The notes: generated by a model not told the origin, from the sequence alone. A stretch of 64,000 nt of DNA from Streptomyces globisporus (GCA_014649555.1 BMTG01000010.1:124001-188000), one strand, 5' to 3'. Shown: positions 26,205-36,571, counted from the first letter of the stretch. Made by a program: numbers and translations.

Positions 26205-27086
26205 TCAGCCCCGGGGAACGATCTGCATGTCCAGGTCGACGCTGATGCTGGGCCCCACCACCGCGATCCCGCGCGCCAGCATGGTCTGCCAGGTGAGGGT
26301 GAAGTCCTCGCGGTGCAGTTCGGTGCTGGCCCGGCAGGCGGCGCGCGTCTCGCCCTCCAGGCCGTTGCCGAGACCGAGGTACCGGGTGTCCAGCGTCACC
26401 GTACGGCTGACGCCGTGCAGGGTCAGCGCACCGGTGACACCCCACCGGTTACCGCCCCGGTGGACGAAGCGCTCACTGTAGAACTCCAGCGTCGGATAGC
26501 GGCCGACGTCGAGGAAGTCGCCGGAGCGCAGGTGGTCGTCGCGCATCTGCGCATTGGTGTCGATCGACGCCGCGTCGATGATCACGTGCATGGCGGAGTC
26601 CTCCATGCGGTCGGCGATCCGGACCGCCCCGGCGAAGGTGTTGAACCGGCCGTGGATGCGGGCCAGCCCGATGTGCCGGGCGGTGAAGCCGATCTGCGAG
26701 TGGTTCGGCTCGATGTCCCAGTCCCCGGGGTCGGGCAGTTGCGGGGGCTGCGCCACCTGGAGCGTCACATCGCCCAGGGTGGCGTGCGCCCCCTCGGTCA
26801 CCGTCACCGACCCGTGGAACGGGGTGAACCCCTCGGCCTTGACCGCCAGCCGGTAGTCACCGGCCGGGACCGTGGCGAGAAGACTGCCGAAGGGGTCCGT
26901 CTCCCCGGCGGTCACCTTGCGGCCGACGCTGTCGGTCAGGACGAACTCGGCCTGCTGGACCGGCTCGTTGACCGGGTCCAGCACCCGGCAGCCGAGCACG
27001 CCCGCGGTACGGGGTACCTGGACTCCGGCGAGGGCCCCACCGCGCCCACCTGCCTGGCCTCTGTTTCCCAGCCAACGGCCGAACAT
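26205..27086 (-). CDS. YceI-family protein with N-terminal carboxypeptidase-regulatory-like domain
   Basis: 293 residues. Residues about 30-110 form a transthyretin-like repeat domain (VLGCRVLDPVNEPVQQAEFVLTD, then PAGDYRLAVKAEGFTPFHGSVTV). Residues about 118-293 are a YceI beta-barrel (WDIEPNHSQIGFTARHIGLARIHGRF, DVGRYPTLEFYSERF, GALTLHGVSRTV), a lipocalin-like fold binding isoprenoid-type lipids in known members. No signal peptide is visible, so it is probably cytoplasmic, unlike the secreted E. coli protein. Confidence 0.85.
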   Translation of the reverse strand: MFGRWLGNRGQAGGRGGALAGVQVPRTAGVLGCRVLDPVNEPVQQAEFVLTDSVGRKVTAGETDPFGSLLATVPAGDYRLAVKAEGFTPFHGSVTVTEGAHATLGDVTLQVAQPPQLPDPGDWDIEPNHSQIGFTARHIGLARIHGRFNTFAGAVRIADRMEDSAMHVIIDAASIDTNAQMRDDHLRSGDFLDVGRYPTLEFYSERFVHRGGNRWGVTGALTLHGVSRTVTLDTRYLGLGNGLEGETRAACRASTELHREDFTLTWQTMLARGIAVVGPSISVDLDMQIVPRG

Positions 27087-27331
27087 CTCTTACGTACCCC
27101 CAGGGGCGCTTCGCACTTCGGGGCCCTGACAGCTGGACGTCTTCGTCGGATCAGCGGCCCGCCGACGAGCATGCATTCGATCACTGATGCGGCGTTCGAG
27201 GCAAACGGAGGGCCTCGGAATGAGTTGTACGGAGGTGTTACCGAAGGTCCGAATTTGTCGAGTCCTAGGACTCCTGCCCGAGGCCCCTGGCCCGAGGCGC
27301 GGAGCGGTGGTCGCCCTCTAGCGTGTCGATC
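27087..27331. other. Intergenic region with a 14-bp palindrome
   Basis: Divergent upstream regions of the YceI gene (minus) and the PPOX gene (plus). A perfect palindrome GAGTCCTAGGACTC lies at about 27260-27273, and a TAGCGT box stands 7 bases before the PPOX ATG. No gene is seen. Confidence 0.45.
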
Positions 27332-27793
27332 ATGACCGAGTACGAACCCCCGCGCGGCCGGGAACAGCGCAAGCAGGACGTCCTGGGCCGCCTGCGGCAG
27401 GACGAGGACGCCTGGGTGGCGACGGCGTCCCCGGACGGCGTTCCCACCCTGGTGCCGCTGTCGTTCCTCTGGGAGGACGACACCGGCACGCTGGTGATGG
27501 CCACCCGGCGGACCAACCCGACGGCCGTCAACGTGACTCCCCACGGGCTGATCCGGGTCACCGCCGGCCACACCCGTGACGTGGTGCTGATCGAGGGCGA
27601 GGCGAGGATCGTGGAGGTGGCGGACCTTCCCGCCGTGACGAGGGATGCCTTCGCCGCGAAACTCCGGGGGTGGAGGCCGAGCGGTCCCCGCTGGGTGTTT
27701 CTGCGCATCACCCCTCTCACCGTGCGCGCCTGGCGCGAGGAGAACGAACTCTCCGACCGCGACCTGATGCACACCGGCACCTGGCTGATCTGA
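27332..27793 (+). CDS. Pyridoxamine 5'-phosphate oxidase-fold (PPOX) flavin/F420 protein
   Basis: About 153 residues, split-barrel flavin-reductase fold. The opening pattern DEDAWVATASPDGVPTLVPLSFLW is typical of small actinobacterial PPOX-class proteins that bind F420 or FMN; the C-terminus includes WVFLRITPLTVRAWREENE. Reaction unknown. The ATG lacks a Shine-Dalgarno but has TAGCGT 7 bases upstream; an in-frame GTG three codons earlier is an alternative. Confidence 0.75.
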   Translation: MTEYEPPRGREQRKQDVLGRLRQDEDAWVATASPDGVPTLVPLSFLWEDDTGTLVMATRRTNPTAVNVTPHGLIRVTAGHTRDVVLIEGEARIVEVADLPAVTRDAFAAKLRGWRPSGPRWVFLRITPLTVRAWREENELSDRDLMHTGTWLI

Positions 27794-27861
27794 CCGCAGG
27801 CTCCGCCGCCGGGAGCGGGGCAGCGAGAACGACGGGGCGCGCAGGGCCGGTTCCCGCCGTG

Positions 27862-30489
27862 TCATGACCGGCCCACCGCCCGCAGTTCCTTCCCGGCTCC
27901 CGCCACCGCGATCGGGCCGTCGGTGTCGGTGCGCAGGACCCTGGCCCCCGCCGCCCCGAGAGCGGCCACCGTGCGGGGCGAGGGGTGGCCGTACGGGTTG
28001 TCCGCGCCGCAGGAGATGAGCGCCAGCCTCGGCCGTACGCTGTGGAGCAGCCCGGCGTCCTGGAAGGCCGAGCCGTGGTGGGCCACCTTGAGGACGTCCA
28101 CCGGGCCCGGCGCCTCCCGCCCGCGCAGCAACTTCCGCTGGGCCGGGGGTTCGAGGTCCCCGAGGAGCAGCAGCGTCAGCCCTCCGGCCGCCCTCACCCG
28201 CAGGGTGACGCTGGAGTCGTTCGCCTCCCGAACCGCCGTCCCCTCCGCTCCCCCGGGCCCGGGGCGGGGCCAGAGGACCCGCCACTCGACCGGCCCCGAC
28301 CGGCGGCGCTCACCGGCCACGGCCCGCACCGTCGGGACCCGTGCCGCTGCCGCGGTCCGCCGTACGAACGCGGCCTGTTCGGGCGGCTCTTCGAGGCTCG
28401 TCGTCTGGATCGCGCCCACCGCCCGGCCCCGGAGCACTCCCGGCAGGCCGCGCACATGGTCGGCGTGGAAGTGGGTGAGGACCACGAGCGGGACCCGGGT
28501 CACCGCCAGGTCGCGCAGGCACCGGTCGACCGCCCCGGGATCGGGTCCGGCGTCGACGACCACCCCCGTGCCATCCCCCGCCGCGAGAACCATCGCATCG
28601 CCCTGCCCCACGTCGCAGAGGGCGAACGACCAGCCGGGCGGCGGCCATCCGGTCATGATCCGGGTCAGGGGAACCGGCCTCAGCACCGCCAGCACCAGAA
28701 GCAGCCCGGCAGCACCGCAGATCCAGGGGTGACGGGCCAGCCTCGGGGCCAGAAGCACGGCCAGGACCGTGAGTCCGGCGAGCAGCACGGCGCCGGACCA
28801 CCCGCCGGGCCACTGCGCCTCGGCCCCGGGAAGGCCCGCCCCCGTCCGGGCGACCGTGGCGATCCACCCGACCGGCCAGCTCGCGACCCACGCCAGCAGT
28901 TCGGCCACCGCCGGGGCGACCGGGGCGACGGCGAGAGCCGCGAACCCGAGCACCGTCGCCGGCGCCACCGCGAACTCCGCCAGCAGATTGCACGGGACCG
29001 CCACCAGGCTGACCCGCGAGGCCAGGACCACCACCACGGGCGCGCACACGGCCTGCGCGGCGGCCGCCGCGGCCAGAACCTCGGCAAGCCTGCCCGGCAC
29101 CCGCCGTGCCCGCAGTGCGGCGCTCCACCGCGGCGCGAGCGTCAGCAGCGCACCGGTGGCCAGGACCGACAGCAGGAATCCGTAACTCCGGGCGAGCCAG
29201 GGGTCGTAGAGCACCAGGAGCACGACTGCGGCCGCCAGGGCGGGGATCAGGGACCTCCGGCGGCCCGTCCCGATCGCGAGGAGGGTGATCAGCCCACAGG
29301 CCGCCGCACGGAGCACGCTCGGTTCCGGGCGGCACACGACGATGAACGCGAGGGTCAGCACACCGCCGATCACCGCGGTCCCGCGCAGGGAGAGCCCCAA
29401 CAGGGGTGCGAGGCCCCGCCGTTCCGCGCTCGACGCCGATCCCGGCGGCCCGACCAGGAGGAACAACAAAATCGACAAATTAGCCCCGGATACGCTCAAC
29501 AAGTGCGTCAGATCGGTCGCTTTGAAGGCGTCGTGGAGTTCGGACGGGACCCTGGAGGTGTCGCCGACCACCAGCCCCGGCAGCAGGGCACGCGCATCCG
29601 CGTCCAGACCGTCCGTCGCCTCCCGCAGCCCGGCGCGCAGGTCTCCCGCCGCGCGCTGGATCCCCGTCGGAGGCCCGGTGATCCGGGGCTCCCCCGCATC
29701 GTCCACCCGCAGGACCGCGGCGAGGCGTTCGCCGCCGTGTGCGGGAGGCGAGAGCCGGCCGGCGAGCCGGAGCCGCGTGGACGGGAGCAACTGCTGCCAG
29801 TCCGCCCGGTGGCCGCCCGCAGCGACCATGAGCAGCACGGGTGTACGGACCCGGGTGGTGGACCCGTCCGGCGTCCGCACCTCCATGACCTCCGCGTCGA
29901 TCAGGAGCAGGGCCGGGGCGCTGTGGTTGCCGCGTACCGCCGGCCGGGTCGTCCGAGGATCCGAGGTCACCCGTACCTCGGCGTCGATCCGTGCATACTC
30001 GCGGGCCAGCGCGGGCACGGGCCCGCGCCGCACATCGGCCCCGTGCAGCCCGGCCACGGCCGCCCCCGCCGCCGCACAGAGCAACACGGCTCCCCCGGCG
30101 GCAAGCACCCGGGCCCGCCCGACGGCGCTCCCGGCCCGGGACCCTCCGGCCCGCCTCCCCGCCCGGGAATCTCCGCCGGTACTCCCGGCCCGCACCCCTC
30201 CGATCCCCCTCCCCCGCCGAATGGCCCCTGCGGCCGCCGCCAGCAGAGCCAGCGCCGGAACCGAACAGGCGACGGCCACGACGACCGCCCACCGCCCCGA
30301 AAGGCCCAGCGTCGCCGCCGCTGCCGCCCAGACCGCCAGGGCGGGCGGAACGAGCCGCAGATCCGTGGGCCCCTCCTGCCGTGAACTCTCCCCCGCCGCG
30401 CCCGCGTTTCCGGTGCTGTCACTGTCCAGGTCCTGGGAATCGGACCTGGAGTCGCCCCGGCGGTCGAGCCGGGCCTCACGGCTGCTCAT
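27862..30489 (-). CDS. comEC: ComEC/Rec2-family DNA-internalisation-related membrane protein
   Basis: 875 residues. The N-terminal half is hydrophobic, with a DUF4131-like segment. The central Competence domain (about 300-600) has many helices and KATDLTHLLSVSGANLSILLF-type sequence. The C-terminal MBL-fold domain has LTHFHADHVRGLPG near residue 670 and VLKVAHHGS. ComEC forms the DNA channel in competent bacteria; its role in Streptomyces is unclear. The start overlaps comEA by ATGA. Within the Competence domain the codons for ANLSILLF are unusually AT-rich (AAT, TTG, ATT). Confidence 0.9.
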   Translation of the reverse strand: MSSREARLDRRGDSRSDSQDLDSDSTGNAGAAGESSRQEGPTDLRLVPPALAVWAAAAATLGLSGRWAVVVAVACSVPALALLAAAAGAIRRGRGIGGVRAGSTGGDSRAGRRAGGSRAGSAVGRARVLAAGGAVLLCAAAGAAVAGLHGADVRRGPVPALAREYARIDAEVRVTSDPRTTRPAVRGNHSAPALLLIDAEVMEVRTPDGSTTRVRTPVLLMVAAGGHRADWQQLLPSTRLRLAGRLSPPAHGGERLAAVLRVDDAGEPRITGPPTGIQRAAGDLRAGLREATDGLDADARALLPGLVVGDTSRVPSELHDAFKATDLTHLLSVSGANLSILLFLLVGPPGSASSAERRGLAPLLGLSLRGTAVIGGVLTLAFIVVCRPEPSVLRAAACGLITLLAIGTGRRRSLIPALAAAVVLLVLYDPWLARSYGFLLSVLATGALLTLAPRWSAALRARRVPGRLAEVLAAAAAAQAVCAPVVVVLASRVSLVAVPCNLLAEFAVAPATVLGFAALAVAPVAPAVAELLAWVASWPVGWIATVARTGAGLPGAEAQWPGGWSGAVLLAGLTVLAVLLAPRLARHPWICGAAGLLLVLAVLRPVPLTRIMTGWPPPGWSFALCDVGQGDAMVLAAGDGTGVVVDAGPDPGAVDRCLRDLAVTRVPLVVLTHFHADHVRGLPGVLRGRAVGAIQTTSLEEPPEQAAFVRRTAAAARVPTVRAVAGERRRSGPVEWRVLWPRPGPGGAEGTAVREANDSSVTLRVRAAGGLTLLLLGDLEPPAQRKLLRGREAPGPVDVLKVAHHGSAFQDAGLLHSVRPRLALISCGADNPYGHPSPRTVAALGAAGARVLRTDTDGPIAVAGAGKELRAVGRS

Positions 30490-31631
30490 GGCCGTACGAG
30501 GGGCTGAAGGTCGGCGAAGCGGCGGTCGCCGATCCCGTTGACCTGCCGGAGTTCGTCGACGGATCGGAATCCGTTGTTCTCCGTGCGGTAGTCGATCATG
30601 TGCTGGGCCAGCACGGGCCCGACCCCCGGCAGGGTTTCGAGCTGCTCCGCGGTCGCCGTGTTCAGGCTCAGCGGCACCGAAGGCCCGGCCCCGCCCGGCC
30701 CACCGGCCGCGCCGGACCCAATCCCGCCGCCCCTGGTCGTCCCCGTGACCGGCAGGCCCGGCGGGAGGCCCACGGCAACCTGTTCACCGTCCACCAGGAC
30801 CCGTGCCCGGTTGAGTCCCGTGACGTCCGTGCCGGCGCGCACACCGCCCGCCGCATCGAGCGCGTCCTCCACCCGTGACCCCGCCGGAAGCCGACGGATG
30901 CCCGGCCGGTGCACCTTGCCGCTCACATCGACGACGATCTGCCCGCTCCCGTTCCCGACGCTCCCGCTCGTCGGCTGCCCGGAAGCCGGGCGGGAAACCG
31001 GATCGGGGGCGCCGGACCGTAACGGATCCGGTGGCAGCGCGGGCGCAGCAGCTTCGTCCGCGACCGGTTCCGGCGCACGCACGGCCTCGGGGCGTACGGA
31101 CCAGAAGTGCACGGTGGCGACGGCCACGGCGGCGAGCAGCACCAGGCCGAGCACCACCGGCGTGCGCGGCGCCATCCCGCACCGCAGCCGCACCCACAAC
31201 GGCAGCCGCTCCCGGACGGCCGACACGAGACGACGCACCCTCGACGTATCCACGGGCACCTCCCCCACCGTCTCGGGCTGAGGCACGGGCGCGGGTGGTG
31301 TCGATGCGGACGCAGGCGTCTCTGCCGGCTCACGGACCGCTACGGACACGGCATCGCTCGCGAGCCCGGAGGCGCCCGCCATCAGCGCATCCGCCCGGCG
31401 ACGCGCGGCCGCCGACGCGAGGGCGGACCGCCCCCGCACGGACCGCCGCCCGCCGTGGCGCGGACCGGGACGGGTCCCGGGGCGCACACCCGCCCGGCCA
31501 CTCGGGCGAGTGCCGGATCCGTACCGCGCCCGAGCAGGCGCGGACGTGGACGAGGAATCAGAAGAGTCGGAGGAGGACGCAGGGGTGAACGGCGCGTCGG
31601 GAGCCGACGCCCGAGAAGATCGAAGGGCCAT
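30486..31631 (-). CDS. comEA: ComEA-family helix-hairpin-helix DNA-binding protein
   Basis: 381 residues. A long disordered, Ser/Arg/Pro-rich cytoplasmic N-terminus (1-150), one transmembrane helix (about 152-175, VVLGLVLLAAVAVATVHFW), an outside linker, an SLBB-like segment (about 235-300, IVVDVSGKVHRPGIRRLPAG) and two helix-hairpin-helix motifs (322-381, LNTATAEQLETLPGVGPVLA). It binds DNA outside the membrane and works with ComEC. Codon 204 (nt 31020-31022) is TTA, in frame, so expression may depend on bldA. The N-terminus is about twice as long as in Bacillus ComEA. Confidence 0.9.
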   Translation of the reverse strand: MALRSSRASAPDAPFTPASSSDSSDSSSTSAPARARYGSGTRPSGRAGVRPGTRPGPRHGGRRSVRGRSALASAAARRRADALMAGASGLASDAVSVAVREPAETPASASTPPAPVPQPETVGEVPVDTSRVRRLVSAVRERLPLWVRLRCGMAPRTPVVLGLVLLAAVAVATVHFWSVRPEAVRAPEPVADEAAAPALPPDPLRSGAPDPVSRPASGQPTSGSVGNGSGQIVVDVSGKVHRPGIRRLPAGSRVEDALDAAGGVRAGTDVTGLNRARVLVDGEQVAVGLPPGLPVTGTTRGGGIGSGAAGGPGGAGPSVPLSLNTATAEQLETLPGVGPVLAQHMIDYRTENNGFRSVDELRQVNGIGDRRFADLQPLVRP

Positions 31632-31760
31632 GCCTCACGACGTTAGGCACATCCGCCCAAACCCGCTGAGCAGTGCCGATTCCTGTGGACAGAGCGGCAG
31701 TTGTGGAAAACTCGGCCACTCCACGGAGTGAATCTCCCCAGGCAGATCCCCGCAGGGAGA

Positions 31761-32606
31761 TCAGCGCAAGGAGATCACCGCACCGAGCAGTCCCGGCCCC
31801 GTGTGCGCCCCGATTACCGCGCCGACCTCACTCACATGAAGATCGACGAGACCGGGGACACGCTCACGCAGCCGCTCCGCCAGGCGATCCGCGCGCTCCT
31901 GGGCGGCGAGGTGGTGGACGGCGATGTCCACGTGAGCCGCACCCGCCCGCTCGGCGACGATCTCCTCCAGGCGGGCGATCGCCTTGGACGCCGTCCGCAC
32001 CTTCTCGAGCATCTCGATCCGGCCCCCGTCGAGCTCCAGGATCGGCTTGACCGCGAGCGCGGATCCCAGCAGGGCCTGGGCCGTGCCGATGCGGCCGCCC
32101 CGGCGCAGATAGTCGAGCGTGTCGACATAGAAATACGCCGAGGTGCCCGCGGCCCGTTTCTCCGCCGCCGACACCGCTTCGTCCAGGCCGCCGCCCGCCT
32201 CGGCGGCCTCCGCCGCCGCGAGGGCGCAGAACCCCAGGGCCATGGCGACCATGCCGGTGTCCACCACGCGCACCGGAACGGGGGCGTCCTTCGCCGCGAG
32301 CCGCGCGGCGTCGTACGTGCCCGAGAACTCCGACGACAGATGCAGTGACACCACCGCGTCCGCCCCGCCCTCGGCCGCCGCCCGGTAGGCCGCGGCGAAG
32401 ACCTCGGGGCTGGGGCGGGACGTGGTCACGGAGTGGCGTTTCTGCAGAGCCAGGGCGAGCGAGCGGGCGGAGATCTCCGTGCCCTCCTCCAGCGCCCGGT
32501 CGCCCAGGACGACGGTCAGCGGCACCGCGGTGATGCCGTGCCGTTCCATCGTCGGGCGCGGCAGGTAGGCCGTGGAATCGGTGACGATAGCGACATGGCG
32601 GGACAT
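31761..32606 (-). CDS. DegV-family fatty-acid-binding protein
   Basis: 281 residues, DegV fold, which in Firmicutes (FakB) presents fatty acids to a kinase. MSRHVAIVTDSTAYLP opening, VTTSRPSPEVF, LHLSSEFSGTYDAARLAA (lipid carboxylate-binding Ser), VDTGMVAMALGF and GTSAYFYVDTLDYLRRGGRI motifs are seen. ATG 32606 suits the family though no Shine-Dalgarno is visible; the frame is open to 32666. Upstream of comEA by 130 bp. Confidence 0.9.
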   Translation of the reverse strand: MSRHVAIVTDSTAYLPRPTMERHGITAVPLTVVLGDRALEEGTEISARSLALALQKRHSVTTSRPSPEVFAAAYRAAAEGGADAVVSLHLSSEFSGTYDAARLAAKDAPVPVRVVDTGMVAMALGFCALAAAEAAEAGGGLDEAVSAAEKRAAGTSAYFYVDTLDYLRRGGRIGTAQALLGSALAVKPILELDGGRIEMLEKVRTASKAIARLEEIVAERAGAAHVDIAVHHLAAQERADRLAERLRERVPGLVDLHVSEVGAVIGAHTGPGLLGAVISLR

Positions 32607-32717
32607 GAGCCGGAGGTTACCTGGCGGGGTGGGAGTGCGGCAGCCCGGCCCCGGCCCTCTGATCATTCCTGGCCGCTTCGGAACGCATCCGTTCGGGCCT
32701 GAACCGACCCGCGTGCG

Positions 32718-33503
32718 TCAGTTCGTCGTTTCCGGCCGGGTGGACTTCTGCCACGGGTAGGTCGTGCGCAGTCGCGGATCCGGTGCGGTGATCGCCTGCG
32801 GGCTCTCCTCGCGGGCCGGTCCGGACCACGCCTCGTCGGCCGTGCTGCTGCCGGCCGGAGGGTCCGCCGAGGCGGCCGGCTCCGGCCAGTCCGTCCCCGG
32901 GCCCCGGCCCGGTGTCGTGGCGGAGGCGCCCGCGCCGGACGTCTGCGACGACGGTTCGTCCACGGCCCAGTGCCGCAGCGCCCCGGCCTCGATGTCGATC
33001 TGCGCGTTCAGCGCGTCCAGGTCGTCGTCGGCGAACTGGCGCGCCCGGTCCCGCGCCGCCCAGCGCAGCGACTCCGCGGAGTGCGTGATCCGCTGTGTGC
33101 GCTCCCGCAGCTTGGGCAGCAGGCCCGCGACCGTCGCCCGGTCCGGCTCGCGCTCCAGCCTCTTCAGCTCGTCGTCCAGCTCCAGGCCATGGGCGCTCAG
33201 CCGCCGGAACAGGTCCACCGACTCCGCCAGCGAGGCGTCCTCGGCGACACCGGCGTGCAGGGCGTCCTGCGTGGCCCGCATCGAGGTGCGCAGGGAGAGC
33301 CGGAGCTGTGCGAGCTCGCCCGCGACACCGACCTGTCCGAAGCTCTTGGCCCGGAGCGTGGTGTCCTCCACCGTGCGACGGGCCTGCGTGATCGTGCGGT
33401 CCACGCCCCGCTTGGCCGCGCCGACGGCCTTCACGGTCGCGTAGACACCCAGCGCGACGAACGCGACCAGGAGCAACGCCAGGATCGTGAGCGCGGCTTC
33501 CAT
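32718..33503 (-). CDS. Membrane-anchored coiled-coil protein, unknown function
   Basis: 261 residues. An N-terminal transmembrane helix (about 3-24, ALTILALLLVAFVALGVYATV) is followed by a helical, heptad-rich region (about 30-180: TRVDRTITQARRTVEDTTLRA-like spacing, LSLRTSMRATQDAL, LDDELKRLEREPDRATVAGLL) and a disordered Ser/Pro/Ala tail. ATG 33503 is chosen because GAGGGG precedes it. It lies between leuS and degV on the same strand; no known domain recognised. Confidence 0.7.
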   Translation of the reverse strand: MEAALTILALLLVAFVALGVYATVKAVGAAKRGVDRTITQARRTVEDTTLRAKSFGQVGVAGELAQLRLSLRTSMRATQDALHAGVAEDASLAESVDLFRRLSAHGLELDDELKRLEREPDRATVAGLLPKLRERTQRITHSAESLRWAARDRARQFADDDLDALNAQIDIEAGALRHWAVDEPSSQTSGAGASATTPGRGPGTDWPEPAASADPPAGSSTADEAWSGPAREESPQAITAPDPRLRTTYPWQKSTRPETTN

Positions 33504-33565
33504 GAATGCCCCTCGGTGTCTCGATGCGGCCGCCGGTACCGGTCGCCCCTTCCACCGTAAACGGA

Positions 33566-33608
33566 ACGGGCAGGCCGAGGGTTCCTTCGGAACCCCCAAC
33601 CTGCCCGT
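33566..33608 (-). terminator. Terminator after leuS
   Basis: Outer arms ACGGGCAGG / CCTGCCCGT (33566-33574, 33600-33608) and inner arms GGGTTCC / GGAACCC around a TTC loop form a long interrupted hairpin about 55 bp past the leuS stop. On the leuS strand the stem is followed by a CCGTTTACGG run. Confidence 0.8.
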
Positions 33609-33661
33609 AGGGGATGGCCCCCACCGCTCACGGGGCCGCTACACCGCCGTCGGCGTCACGG

Positions 33662-36535
33662 TCACGCGGGAACGATGTTCACCAGCTTCGGCGCGCGCAC
33701 GATCACCTTGCGGATGCCCGCCCCGCCCAGCGCCGCGACGACCGCGTCGTCGGCCAGGGCCAGCGCCTCCAGCTCCTCGTCCGTGATGGAGGGCGAGATC
33801 TCCAGGCGGGCCCGGACCTTGCCCTTGATCTGGACGACGCAGGTGACGGTCTCGTCGACCACGTACGCCGGGTCGGCCACCGGGAAGTCCTGGTGGACGA
33901 CGGAGTCGGTGTGGCCCAGCCGGCGCCACAGCTCCTCCGCGATGTGCGGGGCCAGCGGGGCGATCAGCAGGACCAGCCGCTCGGCGACCGAGCGGGCCAG
34001 CGGGCCGCCGGCCTTCGTCAGGTGGTTGTTCAGCTCGGTGACCTTGGCGATGGCGGTGTTGAACCGCATCCCCGCCATGTCCTGGCCGACCCCGTCGATC
34101 GCCTTGTGCAGGGCGCGCAGGGTGTCCTCGCCGGGCTCCGTGTCGACGACGGTGACCTCACCGGTCTCCTCGTCGACGACGTTGCGCCACAGCCGCTGCA
34201 GCAGGCGGTACTGGCCGACCACGGCACGCGTGTCCCAGGGGCGCGACACGTCCAGGGGGCCCATCGCCATCTCGTACAGGCGCAGGGTGTCCGCGCCGTA
34301 CTCCGCGCAGATCTCGTCCGGCGTGACCGCGTTCTTCAGGGACTTGCCCATCTTGCCCAGGACGCGGCTGACCTTTTCGCCCTCGTAATAGAAGGCGCCG
34401 TCGCGCTCCTCCACCTCGGCGGCGGGGACGGCGATGCCCCGGCTGTCGCGGTAGACGAAGGCCTGGATCATGCCCTGGTTGTACAGCTTGTGGAACGGCT
34501 CGGCGGAGGAGATGTGGCCCAGGTCGTGCAGCACCTTGGACCAGAAACGCGCGTACAGCAGGTGCAGCACGGCGTGCTCGGCCCCGCCGACGTACAGGTC
34601 GACGCCGCCGGTGGGCTGCCCCTCGCGCGGGCCCATCCAGTACTGCTCGATGGACGGGTCGACCAGCTGACGGTCGTTGTTCGGGTCCAGGTAGCGCAGC
34701 TCGTACCAGCAGGAACCGGCCCAGTTGGGCATGGTGTTGGTCTCGCGGCGGTACTTGCGCGGACCGGCGCCGTCGCCCAGGTCCAGCGTCACATTGACCC
34801 AGTCGGCGTTGCGCGACAGCGGGGTCTCGGGCTGGGCGGACGCGTCCTCCGGGTCGAAGGTGCGCGGGGAGTAGTCCTCGACCTCGGGCAGCTCCAGCGG
34901 CAGCATCGACTCGGGCAGCGCGTGGGCGATGCCCTCCTCGTCGTACACGATCGGGAAGGGCTCGCCCCAGTAGCGCTGGCGGCTGAACAGCCAGTCGCGC
35001 AGCCGGAAGTTGACGGTGCCCTCGCCGACGCCGTGCTCCCGCAGCCAGTCGGTGATCTTCGCCTTGGCCTCGACGACGCCCAGGCCGTCCAGCGAGATCT
35101 CGTCGTTGGCGGAGTTGACCAGCTTCGCGTCGTACGAGCTGAAGGCGTCGTCCCACGTGGCGGGGTCCGTGCCACGGTCGTCGGAGGGCTGGACGACACA
35201 GCGCATCGGCAGCTCGAAGGCGCGCGCGAAGGCGAAGTCGCGCGCGTCGTGCGCCGGTACGGCCATGATCGCGCCGGTGCCGTAGCCCATCAGGACGTAG
35301 TCGGCGATGAAGACGGGGACCTTCTCGCCGCTGACGGGGTTGGTGGCGTACGCGCCGGTGAAGACACCGGTCTTGTCCTTGGCCTCGGCCTGCCGCTCGA
35401 CGTCGGACTTGGCGGCGGCCTGCTTGCGGTACGCGGTGACGGCCTCGGCCGGGCTCGCGTGGCCGCCGGTCCACACCGGGTGGGTGCCCTCGGGCCAGGC
35501 GGCCGGGATGATCCGCTCGACCATGTCGTGCTCAGGCGCCAGCACCATGTACGTCGCGCCGAACAGGGTGTCCTGGCGGGTGGTGAAGACGGTGATGCCG
35601 CCCGCGGTGTCCACCGGGAACTCGACGCGGGCGCCCTCGGAGCGGCCGATCCAGTTGCGCTGCTGCAGCTTGATGGCCTCGGGCCAGTCCAGCCCGTCCA
35701 GGTCGTTCAGCAGCCGGTCGGCGTAGGCGGTGATGCGCATGTTCCACTGGCGCAGCTTGGCCTTGAAGACGGGGAAGTTGCCGCGCTCGGAACGGCCGTC
35801 GGCGGTGACCTCCTCGTTGGCCAGGACGGTGCCCAGGCCGGGCGACCAGTTCACCGGGGCGTCGGAGGCGTACGCCAGCCGGTACTGGCTCAGCAGGTCG
35901 GCGCGCTCGGTGGCGCTCAGCGCGCTCCACTCACGGCCGTCGGGGGTCGCGCGGGTGCCGCTCTCGAACTGCTCGACCAACTCGGCGATCGGACGGGCCT
36001 TGTCGGCCTCGGCGTCGTACCAGGAGTTGAAGATCTGCAGGAAGATCCACTGCGTCCACTTGTAGTACTCGGCCTCGATCGTCGCGAACGAGCGGCGGTT
36101 GTCGTGGCCCAGACCCAGCCGGCGGAGCTGGACCTTCATGTTCTCCATGTTGGCCTCGGTGGAGACCCGGGGGTGGGTGCCCGTCTGCACCGCGTACTGC
36201 TCGGCGGGCAGGCCGAACGCGTCGAAGCCCAGGGTGTGCAGCACGTTGTGGCCGGTCATCCGCTGGTGGCGGGCGTAGACATCGGTGGCGATGTAGCCCA
36301 GCGGGTGTCCGACGTGCAGCCCCGCGCCCGAGGGGTACGGGAACATGTCCATGATGAATTTCTTGGGCTTGGCGGCCAGTTCGGGGTCGCCCGCCAGGTC
36401 ACCGGTGGGGTTCGGCGCCTCGTACGTCCCCTCGGCGTCCCAGAAGTCCTGCCAGCGTGCCTCGATGTCGGCGGCCATCGCCGCCGTGTAGCGGTGCGGC
36501 GCGGCCGTCTCGGCAGCGGAATTCGTCTCGCTCAT
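33662..36535 (-). CDS. leuS: Leucyl-tRNA synthetase
   Basis: Class I aminoacyl-tRNA synthetase, 957 residues. The HIGH-type motif is in [16 protein letters not shown]; the editing domain includes [18 protein letters not shown] is represented by [12 protein letters not shown]; the anticodon-binding domain and C-terminal extension follow (ending [15 protein letters not shown]). ATG 36535 (MSETNS) has GAGG upstream; the open frame to 36766 crosses the leader region and is not coding. Its 148-bp leader contains a leucine-rich mini-ORF, a long stem and a U-tract terminator, pointing to attenuation by charged tRNA-Leu. Confidence 0.96.
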   Translation of the reverse strand: MSETNSAAETAAPHRYTAAMAADIEARWQDFWDAEGTYEAPNPTGDLAGDPELAAKPKKFIMDMFPYPSGAGLHVGHPLGYIATDVYARHQRMTGHNVLHTLGFDAFGLPAEQYAVQTGTHPRVSTEANMENMKVQLRRLGLGHDNRRSFATIEAEYYKWTQWIFLQIFNSWYDAEADKARPIAELVEQFESGTRATPDGREWSALSATERADLLSQYRLAYASDAPVNWSPGLGTVLANEEVTADGRSERGNFPVFKAKLRQWNMRITAYADRLLNDLDGLDWPEAIKLQQRNWIGRSEGARVEFPVDTAGGITVFTTRQDTLFGATYMVLAPEHDMVERIIPAAWPEGTHPVWTGGHASPAEAVTAYRKQAAAKSDVERQAEAKDKTGVFTGAYATNPVSGEKVPVFIADYVLMGYGTGAIMAVPAHDARDFAFARAFELPMRCVVQPSDDRGTDPATWDDAFSSYDAKLVNSANDEISLDGLGVVEAKAKITDWLREHGVGEGTVNFRLRDWLFSRQRYWGEPFPIVYDEEGIAHALPESMLPLELPEVEDYSPRTFDPEDASAQPETPLSRNADWVNVTLDLGDGAGPRKYRRETNTMPNWAGSCWYELRYLDPNNDRQLVDPSIEQYWMGPREGQPTGGVDLYVGGAEHAVLHLLYARFWSKVLHDLGHISSAEPFHKLYNQGMIQAFVYRDSRGIAVPAAEVEERDGAFYYEGEKVSRVLGKMGKSLKNAVTPDEICAEYGADTLRLYEMAMGPLDVSRPWDTRAVVGQYRLLQRLWRNVVDEETGEVTVVDTEPGEDTLRALHKAIDGVGQDMAGMRFNTAIAKVTELNNHLTKAGGPLARSVAERLVLLIAPLAPHIAEELWRRLGHTDSVVHQDFPVADPAYVVDETVTCVVQIKGKVRARLEISPSITDEELEALALADDAVVAALGGAGIRKVIVRAPKLVNIVPA

Positions 36536-36571
36536 GATCCTCAAAGCTCCATCGATCGTCATCTGCCGGGA

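Noticed and set aside
27862-30489. Horizontal transfer of comEC because of an AT-rich patch
   Set aside because: Only about ten codons in a hydrophobic motif deviate; the remainder has normal codon use and syntenic context.
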